Source: Pedosphaera sp. (GTDB taxonomy: Bacteria; Verrucomicrobiota; Verrucomicrobiia; Limisphaerales; AAA164-E04). From it: DNA of 64,000 nt. The stretch is from positions 62,001 to 126,000 of the forward strand of contig NZFL01000001.1 in assembly GCA_002690655.1 (NCBI GenBank), written 5' to 3'. Shown here one piece after another: positions 10,037 to 19,366 of the stretch. Under the pieces are notes generated by a model. The model was not told where the DNA came from. It worked only from the letters and a program-made list of their open reading frames with translations, and made no database searches. The translations under genes were made by a program, and so were the position numbers. The stretch's first letter is position 1. Each line of letters begins with the position of its first letter.

Positions 10037-10834
10037 CTACAATGTCCTCAAGTGAAAACCGCCATCCACGTTGATCACTTCTCCTGTGCTGAAGGGCAGA
10101 TAATCGAGAGCAATAGCCTTGATGGTTTTACCGATATCGTGCGGCTGCCCCCATCGAGGTATTGGCGTAAGCCCTTCGGCAATCAATTTGTCATACTTTG
10201 TCTGCACCGGAGCGGTCATATCCGAAGCGATAATACCGGGACATATTTCATAAACACGGATTCCGTGCTCTGCCAAACGAACGGCATAAAGCTTCGTCAT
10301 CATTCCGAGTGCTGCTTTGGCCATGCAATAATCAGCACGATTGACAGAAACAGTGTAGGCACTCACTGAAGAAATAGTCACGACCTTGGGTGATTCGACG
10401 ATTCCTTGTTTGGTTAATTCGATCATCCAATTCGCAGCTTGTTGGGTCAGGAAGAAAGGCCCCTTGAGATTCACGGACATGAGTTGATCAAAATTCTCTT
10501 CCTTGGCCTTCAGAATATCTGCACGACCAATGGAGGTGATCCCTGCATTATTAACCAGCAAATCCAGACGACCAAACTGTATGCGGGCGGCTTCAACCAG
10601 ATGATCCCTTTCCTCTGCCTGTCCGACATCAGCTTTGACAGCAAGGGCGGTAATCGAATGCCCCGCAAGCTGAGCCGCTTCCTGACAATCCTCCACCGTC
10701 TTTTCCGCTGCTTGCTTGTTACCAGCGTAATTGACAACCAGATCATAGCCGATCGTGGCCAATTCAAGACTGATGCCCCGTCCGATCCCCCGGGAAGCCC
10801 CTGTGATAATCGCAGATTTGTTTGCCATAAGCAA
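10037..10834 (-). CDS. Short-chain dehydrogenase/reductase
   Basis: A classical SDR of 265 residues; the start may be the second methionine (MANKSAII, two codons in). The NAD(P)-binding motif TGASRGIG is near residue 12, NNAG marks the central strand, and the catalytic set is a serine in TISSVSAYT followed by YCMAK (YxxxK). The closing INVDGGFH is usual for the FabG-like group. Likely substrate is a sugar, hydroxy acid or 3-oxoacyl compound; the sequence does not decide. It is transcribed away from ptsI, and the 127-bp gap between them probably carries both promoters. Confidence 0.88.
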   Translation of the reverse strand: MLMANKSAIITGASRGIGRGISLELATIGYDLVVNYAGNKQAAEKTVEDCQEAAQLAGHSITALAVKADVGQAEERDHLVEAARIQFGRLDLLVNNAGITSIGRADILKAKEENFDQLMSVNLKGPFFLTQQAANWMIELTKQGIVESPKVVTISSVSAYTVSVNRADYCMAKAALGMMTKLYAVRLAEHGIRVYEICPGIIASDMTAPVQTKYDKLIAEGLTPIPRWGQPHDIGKTIKAIALDYLPFSTGEVINVDGGFHLRTL

Positions 10835-10961
10835 AAGTATGAGGGAAATCGATGGGCTTGGTCAATCGGGTATCCATTCCAATGAAACCTTGAATTTTTT
10901 CGAAAGAAACAAATTTATTTTCCAAATGTCCCATATGCAATAGAGTTTTCCCAGGTTTTAG

Positions 10962-12728
10962 ATGAGCGAGAAAGGTGAAATCATATTCCAGGGCGTTGCT
11001 GCCTCGGGGGGTATCTGTCGAGGGCGTGTGTTCGTGCTGGGCAGAAGGCACTTGCATGTTCCACACCGAATGATCACTCAAGACGACGTCAACGAGGAAT
11101 TGAAACGTCTGGAAGAATCCATTGTTTCGACACGCAAGCAATTGACAGACCTGCATCAGAGTTTGCGCGAGCAGGTGGGTTCTCATGACGCCGATATTTT
11201 TGAAGCCCATCTCCTGGTTCTTGAGGATCATGCGTTGATCGATGAGACCACCAAGTTGGTTGAGTGCGATCTTTGCAATGTCGAATACGCCTACCAGAAG
11301 GTCACGAATAAGTATGCCAAAGCTCTGGAAAGCATGGAGGACGATTATCTCCGAGAACGGGCGGTGGATCTGCGGGATGTTTCGAACCGGCTTCTCAGCC
11401 ATTTGCTGGGTCATGCCGAAGAAGATTATCCCTACAATAACATGCGAGAACCCTGCATTGTCGTCGGGCATGATTTGACTCCGAGTACCACGGTCATGCT
11501 TGACCGCAAGATGGTGTTGGGCTTTGCAACCGACGTTGGCAGCAAAACGTCTCATACCGCTATTCTTGCTCGAGCATTGAAAATTCCTGCTGTCGTGGGG
11601 CTGCACAATATATCGTCTAAAATAGAAAGCGGACAGGGTATCCTGTTGGATGGGCATAATGGAAAAGTCATTGAAAACCCGAGTGATCAAACTTTATTTG
11701 AATACGGCCATGTCATCCGCAAAAACGAAGATCAAGATGTTCGACTTGCCAAGGTTCGCGAATTGGCGGCGGTCACATTGGATGGACATGAAGTCACGCT
11801 TGCAGCCAACCTGGATCAAGCTTCCGAAGCAACCGATATCACAAAATACGGTGCAGAGGGAGTAGGATTATTCAGATCCGAGTATCTTTTCCTTAACCGC
11901 AGCACATGGCCGGATGAGGATTTGCAGACAGGTGTTTATGCGCAGGTAGCGGAAGCATTGAGCCCAGATCCGATTATCATTCGAACGCTTGATTTGGGCG
12001 CGGACAAACTATCAACATTGACCCGAACGAATGGTGAGGAACCCAATCCTGCCTTGGGTTGGCGGGCGATTCGCTACTGCCTCGATCACCGGGAAATATT
12101 TAAAACCCAGTTAAAATCCATCCTGAGAGCTGGCTCCAAAAGAAACATAAAGATCATGTTTCCGATGATCACTACCCTGAGTGAACTGGATCAAGCTTTG
12201 GAGTTGCTGGAAGAGAGCAAACAATCATTGCGGCAGGAGGGTAAACCTTTTGATGCGGGGATGAAGGTGGGAGTCATGATCGAGACACCAGGGGCAGTCA
12301 TGATTGCAGACACCCTTGCTTCCAAAGTAAATTTTTTCAGTATTGGTACCAACGACCTCATTCAATACTCGCTGGCCGTCGATCGGACTAATGACAAAAT
12401 TGCCCACCTTTACAATCCAACTCACCCGGGCATCATTAGATCCATTCGACAGGTGATCGTCGCCGCCCACAAAGCGGGAATCCATGTGGGTATTTGCGGT
12501 GAAATGGCGGGTGAACCAGATTTTGTACCGCTCTTACTTGGCTTGGGAGTTGATGAATTAAGCGCTTCAGCTCCCCTGATTCCACAGGTTAAATATTTGA
12601 TACGCCGACTAAAAATTGAGGAATCAAGAGCCTTGGCCGAACAGGCCTTGACCATGCAATACAGTCACGAAATTCTTGAAGCCTCAAGGACATTGATGCA
12701 GCGTGTAGCTCCGGAAATTGTAAATTAA
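10962..12728 (+). CDS. ptsI: Phosphoenolpyruvate-protein phosphotransferase (Enzyme I)
   Basis: A 588-residue Enzyme I, close to the usual length of about 575. The phosphohistidine domain has SKTSHTAILARALKIPAVVG, whose SHTAI histidine accepts phosphate from PEP. The C-terminal PEP-binding barrel has IGTNDLIQYSLAVDRTN and the VGLFRSEYLFL motif. It would phosphorylate HPr in the cytoplasm. Neither HPr nor any sugar EII is in the window, so it may serve a regulatory or distant transport system. It is the first of a plus-strand gene run; the nucleotidyltransferase gene follows after 16 bp. Confidence 0.95.
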   Translation: MSEKGEIIFQGVAASGGICRGRVFVLGRRHLHVPHRMITQDDVNEELKRLEESIVSTRKQLTDLHQSLREQVGSHDADIFEAHLLVLEDHALIDETTKLVECDLCNVEYAYQKVTNKYAKALESMEDDYLRERAVDLRDVSNRLLSHLLGHAEEDYPYNNMREPCIVVGHDLTPSTTVMLDRKMVLGFATDVGSKTSHTAILARALKIPAVVGLHNISSKIESGQGILLDGHNGKVIENPSDQTLFEYGHVIRKNEDQDVRLAKVRELAAVTLDGHEVTLAANLDQASEATDITKYGAEGVGLFRSEYLFLNRSTWPDEDLQTGVYAQVAEALSPDPIIIRTLDLGADKLSTLTRTNGEEPNPALGWRAIRYCLDHREIFKTQLKSILRAGSKRNIKIMFPMITTLSELDQALELLEESKQSLRQEGKPFDAGMKVGVMIETPGAVMIADTLASKVNFFSIGTNDLIQYSLAVDRTNDKIAHLYNPTHPGIIRSIRQVIVAAHKAGIHVGICGEMAGEPDFVPLLLGLGVDELSASAPLIPQVKYLIRRLKIEESRALAEQALTMQYSHEILEASRTLMQRVAPEIVN

Positions 12729-12744
12729 GTACCTTTTATAAACG

Positions 12745-13491
12745 ATGAAATTGATTATTTTGGCAGCGGGTTACGCCACGCGGCTTTATCCACTGACAAT
12801 CAACCAGCCAAAACCCTTACTTAAGGTGTCTGAACGTCCCATGATTGAGCATGTGATAGATCACCTGAAAGATGTTCCAGAACTTACGGGCGTCATCATC
12901 ATATCCAATGAGAAATTCCATGGACACTTTGAGAAATGGGCGAGTGATTACCAGATAAGTGGAAAAAACATTCCGATCACAGTCGTTAATGACAAATCAA
13001 CGGATGAAAAAAATCGTCTGGGAGCGATAGGCGATATGGTGTTTGCCATGAATGACCAGTCCGTTGATGAAGACGTGATCGTGGTTGCAGGTGACAACCT
13101 ATTTAGTCAGAGCATCAAGGCTTTTGGAGAATTTTGTCTGGAAAAAAAGGCTCCAGTTTTAGGTGTGTATGATGTTGGCCGCCTGGAAGACACTAAAAAA
13201 TACAGTGAAGTTCATACTGACATGAATGGCCATATCACTTCATTCGAGGAAAAGCCTGAACATCCCAGCACCACCGTGATCGGTATCGCTCTTTACTACT
13301 ATCCAAAAGACCTGATTCCTACCATCAAACAGTATGTGGAAGATGGTCATAACGCAGATCAGCCGGGGCGTTTGGTACAATGGCTTTACCCGCGTATCCC
13401 CGTTTTCACCTGGAGTCTTCCGGGTCTTTGGTACGATATTGGGTCTAAGGAAACTCTGGAAGAAGCCAACCGCATATTTTCGGAATTATGA
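12745..13491 (+). CDS. Sugar nucleotidyltransferase
   Basis: A 248-residue NTP transferase with the signature ILAAGYATRLYPLTINQPKPLL at its N-terminus, where the glycine-rich loop and the PKPLL lysine bind the nucleotide and phosphate. VVAGDNLF contains the metal-binding aspartate. It resembles the short core of glucose-1-phosphate thymidylyl/cytidylyltransferases without a hexapeptide acyltransferase tail. It would activate a sugar phosphate as an NDP-sugar, or act in a nucleotide-dependent step of the downstream pathway. Its stop overlaps the start of the next gene by ATGA, so the two are probably translationally coupled. Confidence 0.85.
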   Translation: MKLIILAAGYATRLYPLTINQPKPLLKVSERPMIEHVIDHLKDVPELTGVIIISNEKFHGHFEKWASDYQISGKNIPITVVNDKSTDEKNRLGAIGDMVFAMNDQSVDEDVIVVAGDNLFSQSIKAFGEFCLEKKAPVLGVYDVGRLEDTKKYSEVHTDMNGHITSFEEKPEHPSTTVIGIALYYYPKDLIPTIKQYVEDGHNADQPGRLVQWLYPRIPVFTWSLPGLWYDIGSKETLEEANRIFSEL

Positions 13492-14381
13492 AAAAACATA
13501 TAGGAATCATAGGGCTGGGTGACATGGGATTTTCAATGGCCCGGAATATCCTCAAGGCTGGGTATCAACTGACAGGTTTTGATCTGCGTGAAGAGCGGTT
13601 GGAGATGCTGGAGGCCTTGGGAGGAAAGCGGGCCAGCTCTCCCGCTGAAGTAGGCGAGGTTGCTGATGCGGTATTCATCATGGTAATGACTGGTAAGCAG
13701 GCCGAGTCCATTGTGAGCGGAGAAGATGGGCTGCTGAAAACAATGAACCCCGGCAAGACGATCCTTCTGACAGCCACCATTGAACCCCATGAAGCCCGCT
13801 CCATTGGAAAAACTGTTGCCAAAAAAGGGGTCCATTTGATCGATGCGCCAGTCAGCGGGGGGCAGAACGGGGCAGAATCAGGCACGCTGGCTTTGATGGC
13901 CGCAGCAGACAAAGAGGTGTGGGATGAGAATCTGGACCTCATGAAAGCAGTCGGTGAAAATATCTTTCATGTCGGTGAGGAAATCGGTATCGGCCAAACG
14001 GTCAAGGCCTCCCTCCAAGCTCTGATAGGATGCACATTCACAGCTATCTTTGAATCACTTGTTCTCGGAAGCAAAGCAGGCGTCAGCGGCAAGGTACTTT
14101 ATGAAGTTTTCAGCGCCAGTGGAGTAAGCAGTCCTCTCTTTAAAAATTGCGCGAAACTGATCATGGACCGAAAATTCAAAGATACAGGAAGCCAGATAGG
14201 TACCATGTACAAGGATCTGGGTATCACTATGGATCTGGCCCGTCAAAATGGGGTCCCGATGTTCACCACTGCTGCGGCACAGCAATTGTTTCAATCTGGT
14301 ATTTCTAAATTCCCTGAAGAGGACAACTGGACCATTACAAAAGTACTGGAAGAAATCGCCGGAACGGAAGTCAAATGGTAA
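13488..14381 (+). CDS. NAD-dependent beta-hydroxyacid dehydrogenase (HIBADH/GarR family)
   Basis: A 297-residue protein with the dinucleotide fold GLGDMGFSMARNIL at the N-terminus and the substrate motif DAPVSGGQNGAESGTLALM near residues 120-140, both diagnostic of 3-hydroxyisobutyrate / tartronate-semialdehyde reductases. The catalytic lysine probably lies in GQTVKASLQALIG. Substrates in this family are short hydroxy acids, often made from sugar acids. The neighbouring isomerase and TRAP transporter fit sugar-acid breakdown. It overlaps the previous gene by 4 bp (ATGA). Confidence 0.9.
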   Translation: MKKHIGIIGLGDMGFSMARNILKAGYQLTGFDLREERLEMLEALGGKRASSPAEVGEVADAVFIMVMTGKQAESIVSGEDGLLKTMNPGKTILLTATIEPHEARSIGKTVAKKGVHLIDAPVSGGQNGAESGTLALMAAADKEVWDENLDLMKAVGENIFHVGEEIGIGQTVKASLQALIGCTFTAIFESLVLGSKAGVSGKVLYEVFSASGVSSPLFKNCAKLIMDRKFKDTGSQIGTMYKDLGITMDLARQNGVPMFTTAAAQQLFQSGISKFPEEDNWTITKVLEEIAGTEVKW

Positions 14382-14397
14382 GAGGAAAAAATCAACA

Positions 14398-15276
14398 ATG
14401 AACAATAACAAAGCAAAATTAGGGGTCATTACCGATGGAATCAGCCGGGATTTCAAACGTGCACTTGAGGTAATGACCAAGGCTGGGCTTGAATATGCCG
14501 AGTTACAATTTCTCTGGGACAAGGAAGTGGGGGATCTTGATGCGGATGAATTAGCACGAGTCAAGCGCCTCGTTAGCGATTACAAAGTCAAGGTGGCCTG
14601 TATTTCAAGGCATAATTTTGTCGGCATGGGAGTGAACCAGACAGAGGTGGGTGACGAACAATACAACTGTCACATGGATGGATTGAAAAGGTGCATTGAG
14701 ATGGCACAAGAGCTGGAGTGCCCCAAAGTACGTATCATGAGTTTCCGCCGGGAAATGATTCTGTTTGGTAAAGGGGGTGCGGAACATTGGGTCGCCGCCA
14801 ATGGTGCATGGGAAAAGCTGCTTGAACTCCTTAAACCACCCGTAGAGCTTGCTGAAAAAGAGGGAGTCCAACTCGTACTTGAAACCGGCAACAATGCAAT
14901 GGTTCCCTCTGCTTATCTCGGTAGAAAGCTGATCGAAGATATGGGCAGCAAACATTTAAAGATTCTATGGGATCCAGGCAACTGCCTTTGTGCTAACGAA
15001 CCTGCATATCCAGATGGTTGGGAAGCTCTGAAGGGCGGATTCATGGGACATTTGCACGTCAAGGACGCGATCGTGGAGATGAATAAAGCAACCGTCACTT
15101 TTTGCCGCATGGGAGAAGGACAGCTTGCTGATAGCTTTGAACCCATGGCGCGCGGCCTCAAGGAAGACGGTTATGACGGGGTTGTTTCTTTTGAAAGTGT
15201 TCATTGTGATGAACAAGGAAGTTTCGAAGGAGGCTTTCTGCGATCCGTCGAAGCATTCAAACGAATTTTCGGCTGA
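14398..15276 (+). CDS. Sugar phosphate isomerase/epimerase (xylose isomerase-like TIM barrel)
   Basis: I start this gene at the ATG at 14398 (MNNNKAKLGVITDG), which has an AGAGG-like ribosome site just upstream. The ORF track's earlier start at 14248 would run far into the previous gene. The 292-residue product is an AP endonuclease family 2 / xylose isomerase-like barrel: LVLETGNNAMVPSA, then ILWDPGNCL, then GHLHVKDAIVEMNKAT and VVSFESVH carry the metal-binding Glu, Asp and His positions. It probably isomerises or epimerises a keto-sugar or sugar acid that is made by the preceding dehydrogenase or brought in by the following TRAP transporter. Confidence 0.85.
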   Translation: MNNNKAKLGVITDGISRDFKRALEVMTKAGLEYAELQFLWDKEVGDLDADELARVKRLVSDYKVKVACISRHNFVGMGVNQTEVGDEQYNCHMDGLKRCIEMAQELECPKVRIMSFRREMILFGKGGAEHWVAANGAWEKLLELLKPPVELAEKEGVQLVLETGNNAMVPSAYLGRKLIEDMGSKHLKILWDPGNCLCANEPAYPDGWEALKGGFMGHLHVKDAIVEMNKATVTFCRMGEGQLADSFEPMARGLKEDGYDGVVSFESVHCDEQGSFEGGFLRSVEAFKRIFG

Positions 15277-15296
15277 TTCGGTTCACGCATCCTGCC

Positions 15297-16343
15297 ATGG
15301 CATTTCTGAAACACCAGCTGGGCCAAGGCCTCTTTGGGCTACTTATTCTAGTCATTTTGACGTTGGGAGTTTCATGTGAAAAACAACAGGACATCATCGT
15401 TTTCCGTTATTCAAATAGTCAACCCAAAGCAGCATTGCGCAGCCAATCAATGCTATTTTTCGAAAAGGAGCTTGAGAAGCGCACTCAGGGTCGGATTCTG
15501 GTCGAACTTTATTTCGGAGGGGTGTTGGGAAATGAGCGTGAATTGATGGACTTTGTCACCATGGGAGTGCTTCAAGGCACTCGTGGTGCCTATTACGCAG
15601 ATGCCAATCCAAAGTTCCAACTATTCACGCTTCCTTTCCTTGTCGATGATTGGGATCAGGCCCTGCGATTGATGCAGAGTGAATTCACGGCTGACATAAA
15701 TCGCAAGGCAAAAGAACGTGGCTTCCACATCCCGGCCACAGGCATATCTCAAGGCTTTCGCGCGCACACCAACAGCAAACTGCCCATCACTCATCCAGAC
15801 GATTTGAAGGGTCTCAAAATGAGGGTTCCACCGCAGGAGGTTTATCTGCGCACCGCACAAGCCTTTGGTGCCAATCCTCAGGAAATACCTGCCGTCGAAA
15901 TCTACCAAGCCCTAAAGACTGGTGTAGTGGACGGCCAGGATAATCCACCTTCCAACATTTGGGACTATAAAATCCACGAGGTGTCGAAATATCTCACGAT
16001 CACCCATTATTCCACCGGTCCAGATCCGTTAATGGTTCATTTGAAATGGTATGAAGAATTACCTCAGGATCTAAAAAGAATATTTGACGAGGTGGCACGG
16101 GAAACCATGCTTCTGAGCGATCAGTTGAACCGTGAAAAGGAAAAAGAATACATTCAGATGCTCGATGATTCCCTGGAAGTTAATTTTCTTTCCGGAGAAC
16201 AACTTAAACCTTTTCAAAATGCGGTGAAACCCGTCTACGATTACTTTGTTTCCAAGGGCGATTTTTCTTATGATGATGTTGAATCAGCCAGACGCGAGGC
16301 TCGAAAGGCAGAAGTATCATCGAGAACAACAGAATCCAGATGA
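15297..16343 (+). CDS. TRAP transporter substrate-binding protein (DctP family), probable lipoprotein
   Basis: A 348-residue DctP-type solute receptor. The N-terminus is a signal sequence ending in LGVSC, a plausible lipobox, so the protein is probably a membrane-anchored lipoprotein rather than freely soluble. The segments LKGLKMRVPPQEVYLRTAQAFGANP and EIYQALKTGVVDGQDNPPSNIWDYK are the conserved ligand-binding core, including the arginine that grips a carboxylate. It starts 20 bp after the isomerase stop and is followed by both permease genes. The ligand is probably a sugar acid or other organic acid. Confidence 0.93.
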   Translation: MAFLKHQLGQGLFGLLILVILTLGVSCEKQQDIIVFRYSNSQPKAALRSQSMLFFEKELEKRTQGRILVELYFGGVLGNERELMDFVTMGVLQGTRGAYYADANPKFQLFTLPFLVDDWDQALRLMQSEFTADINRKAKERGFHIPATGISQGFRAHTNSKLPITHPDDLKGLKMRVPPQEVYLRTAQAFGANPQEIPAVEIYQALKTGVVDGQDNPPSNIWDYKIHEVSKYLTITHYSTGPDPLMVHLKWYEELPQDLKRIFDEVARETMLLSDQLNREKEKEYIQMLDDSLEVNFLSGEQLKPFQNAVKPVYDYFVSKGDFSYDDVESARREARKAEVSSRTTESR

Positions 16344-16371
16344 CATCAACCTCCACTGAGACAAGCCAAGA

Positions 16372-16863
16372 TTGAAAAACAAACTGATCAAATCCATCGA
16401 GATCCTTTTGTCAGGACTGGTGTTCGTCATCTGGCTGACGATTGTCATACTGGTGACGTTGCGTTATGTCTTCAACAGCTCTATTCCGGGAGCGAATGAA
16501 TGGATCGTGATCTTATTCGTTTACGCAACCTCCCTGGGAGCGGCTCTGGGATTTGGAAAAGGTGGGCATCTGTCGATCGAATTTGCCGTGGCGAAAGTAT
16601 CCGGCAAATTACGTTGCTACATTAATCTATTGCAAACCACATTGCTCTGCTTGCTTCATGCAACCATTGTTGTGCTGAGTTTTTATTGGATTTGGAAAAC
16701 CGGACATTTCCTGATGCCCAGCACAGGATTGCCGCGGTGGGTGGCACAAATCAGCATTCCAATTGGCGGCATCCTTGGACTGGTTTTTATTTCATTACGT
16801 TTTAAGCAACAGATGAAAAACGCATCACAAGCCAATCCATCTGAAAATGGATCTAAGTTATGA
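16372..16863 (+). CDS. TRAP transporter small permease (DctQ family)
   Basis: A 163-residue membrane protein with four hydrophobic segments, the usual plan for DctQ. The conserved region FNSSIPGANEWIVILFVYATSLGAA is present. The assigned start is a TTG at 16372; I see no better ATG that keeps the first helix whole. It pairs with the large permease in the inner membrane, and its end overlaps the next start by ATGA, a typical sign of coupled translation of the two subunits. Confidence 0.9.
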   Translation: MKNKLIKSIEILLSGLVFVIWLTIVILVTLRYVFNSSIPGANEWIVILFVYATSLGAALGFGKGGHLSIEFAVAKVSGKLRCYINLLQTTLLCLLHATIVVLSFYWIWKTGHFLMPSTGLPRWVAQISIPIGGILGLVFISLRFKQQMKNASQANPSENGSKL

Positions 16864-18137
16864 CCGTCCTTCTGATCACCTTGGCCCTCCTTCTGCTTTT
16901 GGGTATTCCCATAGCTTATGCACTAGGGATGGCCTCTTTGCTTTACTTTGTTGTGGCGCAACCCGAGCTGTTGCCAGTGTTACCTCAGCGTTTATTTGCG
17001 GGCATGCAATCCTACGCCCTGATAGCGCTTCCTCTCTTCATTTTCATGGGCCAGTTGATGAACTCCAGTGGGATCACCCAACGACTGGTCGATTTGTGCC
17101 TTGTATTCGTAGGCAGGTTTTCGGGTGGACTTGGCATGGTCAATGTCAGCACAAGCATGCTGTTCGGCGGCATATCCGGATCCTCCACTTCAGATACGGC
17201 ATCCATCGGATCAGTGCTTATTCCGGAAATGAAAAAACGTGGTTATCCACTGAGTTACGCATCAGGAATCACAGTGGCTTCCTCGACGATGGGTATGATT
17301 CTTCCGCCAAGTATTCCCATGGTGCTTTACGCCGTGTCAGCGCAGGTATCGGTGGGAAAGCTTTTTCTAGGCGGCATCATACCGGGTCTGATGGTAGGCA
17401 TTCTGCAGCTCTGCATTGCGGTTTGGATTTCCAAGCGCAACAATTATCCTAAAGAAAATGCGGAAGGATCATGGAAGCGTTGTTTCACTGCGGTCAGTCA
17501 ATCTGTTCATATTTTGATCATGCCTGTGTTTGTCGTAGGAGTAGTGGTTTTTGGTATCGCAACAGCTACTGAGTCTGCGGCATTAGGTGGCTTGTATGCA
17601 CTGGGCATTGGAATCTTTTTCATGCGGTTTCTAACGTTGAAATCTTTTTACGAATCCTTGCTCTCTGCTGCCAGAACAAGTGCATATATTATGATCATCA
17701 TTGCTTTTTCTCAGGTGTTTGTATGGATACTTGCTTTGGAAAGAGCACCCGAGAGTATGACTCAATTGATGCTTTCTCTGGAACTGACACCTACTTTGCT
17801 CATGCTCTTGATCATGGTCATCGTGCTGGTAATCGGTACGGTGATTGACGTCAGCCCAGCCATTCTTTTACTGACGCCTATATTGTTACCGGTCATTACG
17901 AAGGCCGGAATCTCGCCTGTTTTATTCGGTGTGGTCTTTGTGGCATCGTTGGCTATAGGCGCCTGCACTCCACCCGTAGGGAATTGTTTGAATGTTTGTG
18001 CACTTATTTCAGGTCAGCGAATCGGAACCATTTTTCTGGGAGCACTTCCCTTCCTTTCTGCAAATATCGCCACTCTGCTGGTGATCATTTTCATTCCCGA
18101 ACTGGTTCTGTGGCTGCCTAAACTGTTTCTACCGTGA
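16860..18137 (+). CDS. TRAP transporter large permease (DctM family)
   Basis: A 425-residue polytopic protein with about a dozen hydrophobic segments. Conserved DctM blocks are visible: LFGGISGSSTSDTASIGSVLIPEM, then VASSTMGMILPPSIPMVLYA, and near the end AIGACTPPVGNCLNV. It forms the sodium-coupled channel that takes substrate handed over by the DctP receptor. It is the last gene of the run from ptsI or the nucleotidyltransferase onward; the next gene (HAD phosphatase) converges from the minus strand after 18 bp, with no clear terminator hairpin between them. Confidence 0.95.
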   Translation: MTVLLITLALLLLLGIPIAYALGMASLLYFVVAQPELLPVLPQRLFAGMQSYALIALPLFIFMGQLMNSSGITQRLVDLCLVFVGRFSGGLGMVNVSTSMLFGGISGSSTSDTASIGSVLIPEMKKRGYPLSYASGITVASSTMGMILPPSIPMVLYAVSAQVSVGKLFLGGIIPGLMVGILQLCIAVWISKRNNYPKENAEGSWKRCFTAVSQSVHILIMPVFVVGVVVFGIATATESAALGGLYALGIGIFFMRFLTLKSFYESLLSAARTSAYIMIIIAFSQVFVWILALERAPESMTQLMLSLELTPTLLMLLIMVIVLVIGTVIDVSPAILLLTPILLPVITKAGISPVLFGVVFVASLAIGACTPPVGNCLNVCALISGQRIGTIFLGALPFLSANIATLLVIIFIPELVLWLPKLFLP

Positions 18138-18155
18138 CGGACTGAAGCTTCCCGC

Positions 18156-18836
18156 TCATAAACGCAGTATCTCTTCGGCGTGTATGTCGGCGAGCATTTC
18201 GACGGTCCCTGTAGCTCCACAATTCTGAAGTGTCGCTGAATCAAAGTTTCCAGTGGCCACGGCAAGTGATTTAGCACCAATGCTTTGAGCGCATTCGACA
18301 TCGCGCGGTGTGTCACCAATGATCAGAATCTCCTCCGATAGAAGGGAGTCACCTATGACTTGCTTGGCTCGCCTTTCAGCTATGGAGGCGAGTTCATTCC
18401 GACAGGTGTGATCATCTCCAAATGCCCCCAGCTTGAATCGACCCCACAAATCGAAATGACGTAATTTCACCTCTGCAGCGAGCCGCGTATTTCCTGTCAA
18501 TAAACCAAGCTGGACCGTTGCATCGTGAGCCGTAAATGCGTTCAATAACCCACATACACCGGGCAATACAACACCTTCCACCTGAGGCAACAATTCTCCT
18601 AACCAATGGGTATAAACATGAAAAAAGGACGATTCCAGATTTTCGGTAGCTTCGATGGAGTGATGATCCAGAAACTCCTTCAGCAGGGATGTGTCCGTTC
18701 GACCTGCAAAATCCAGCAGGGCTGCACCCTCTGGCAGATTGAACAAGGTCCCAAAAGCTCGACCAAAGGCCATGCTACCAGCCCCGGCTGACCGGATCAT
18801 GGTACCATCAATATCAAATAGAATCAGTTTTATCAT
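18156..18836 (-). CDS. HAD-family hydrolase (phosphoglycolate phosphatase-like)
   Basis: I choose the ATG at 18836 (MIKLILFDIDGT), because the family begins with this motif; the ORF track start at 18887 adds 17 unconserved residues. Motif I is DIDGT, with the nucleophile and acid aspartates. Motif II lies in LGLLTGNT, and motif III in IIGDTPRDVECAQSIGA. The cap domain sits between motifs I and II. The enzyme should dephosphorylate a small metabolite. It is divergent from mntR with about 50 bp between the chosen starts. Confidence 0.85.
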   Translation of the reverse strand: MIKLILFDIDGTMIRSAGAGSMAFGRAFGTLFNLPEGAALLDFAGRTDTSLLKEFLDHHSIEATENLESSFFHVYTHWLGELLPQVEGVVLPGVCGLLNAFTAHDATVQLGLLTGNTRLAAEVKLRHFDLWGRFKLGAFGDDHTCRNELASIAERRAKQVIGDSLLSEEILIIGDTPRDVECAQSIGAKSLAVATGNFDSATLQNCGATGTVEMLADIHAEEILRL

Positions 18837-18889
18837 CGCACAATGACTTGCAAAAAGGTTGCCAAAACTGTAGAAGACTGACGCCAACT

Positions 18890-19366
18890 ATGCCACCAAA
18901 ACCCAGCCAAACTGCCGAGGATTACTTGGAGCGTATTCACGAACTCATTGAAGAAAAAGGGTATGCTCGAGTCGTTGACATTGCTTCCTCACTCGCCGTT
19001 CGCCAGGCTTCGGTGACAAGCATGGTTCAAAAACTGGATGAATTGGGCTATCTGAATTATGAAAAATACCGTGGCCTCGTTCTAACGGATGCCGGACGCG
19101 AAATAGCACAAAGAATTCAGCGTAGGCATGAAATGTTATCGCGTTTCTTCTCACTTCTAGGGATTGATGCAGCTACTCAGCAGTCGGATATTGAGGGTAT
19201 TGAGCACCACCTTAGTTCAAAGACACTGGAAATGCTCACCTCTCTCACTGACTTTTTTGAAAAGAATCCTGAAACTCTCGGAGCGTTTCAGAAACATTTT
19301 CAACCGGGAGAAAACACTGGGCAAGAAGCCGATTCCAATCAAGAAGCAAAGCTACCAGAGAAATGA
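18890..19366 (+). CDS. mntR: Manganese-responsive regulator MntR (DtxR family)
   Basis: With the ATG at 18890 the product is 158 residues and aligns well with Bacillus MntR: YLERIHELIEEKGYARVVDIA opens the winged helix, ASVTSMVQKLDELGYL is the recognition region, YEKYRGLVLT the wing. Metal ligands are all visible: the ED pair and Glu in AEDYLERI, His in RRHEML, and the two Glu plus His in IEGIEHHL. It lacks an SH3-like third domain, as MntR does. It should repress manganese uptake genes, none of which lie here. Its stop overlaps the next gene's ATG (ATGA). The upstream TTG at 18848 is less likely. Confidence 0.9.
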   Translation: MPPKPSQTAEDYLERIHELIEEKGYARVVDIASSLAVRQASVTSMVQKLDELGYLNYEKYRGLVLTDAGREIAQRIQRRHEMLSRFFSLLGIDAATQQSDIEGIEHHLSSKTLEMLTSLTDFFEKNPETLGAFQKHFQPGENTGQEADSNQEAKLPEK

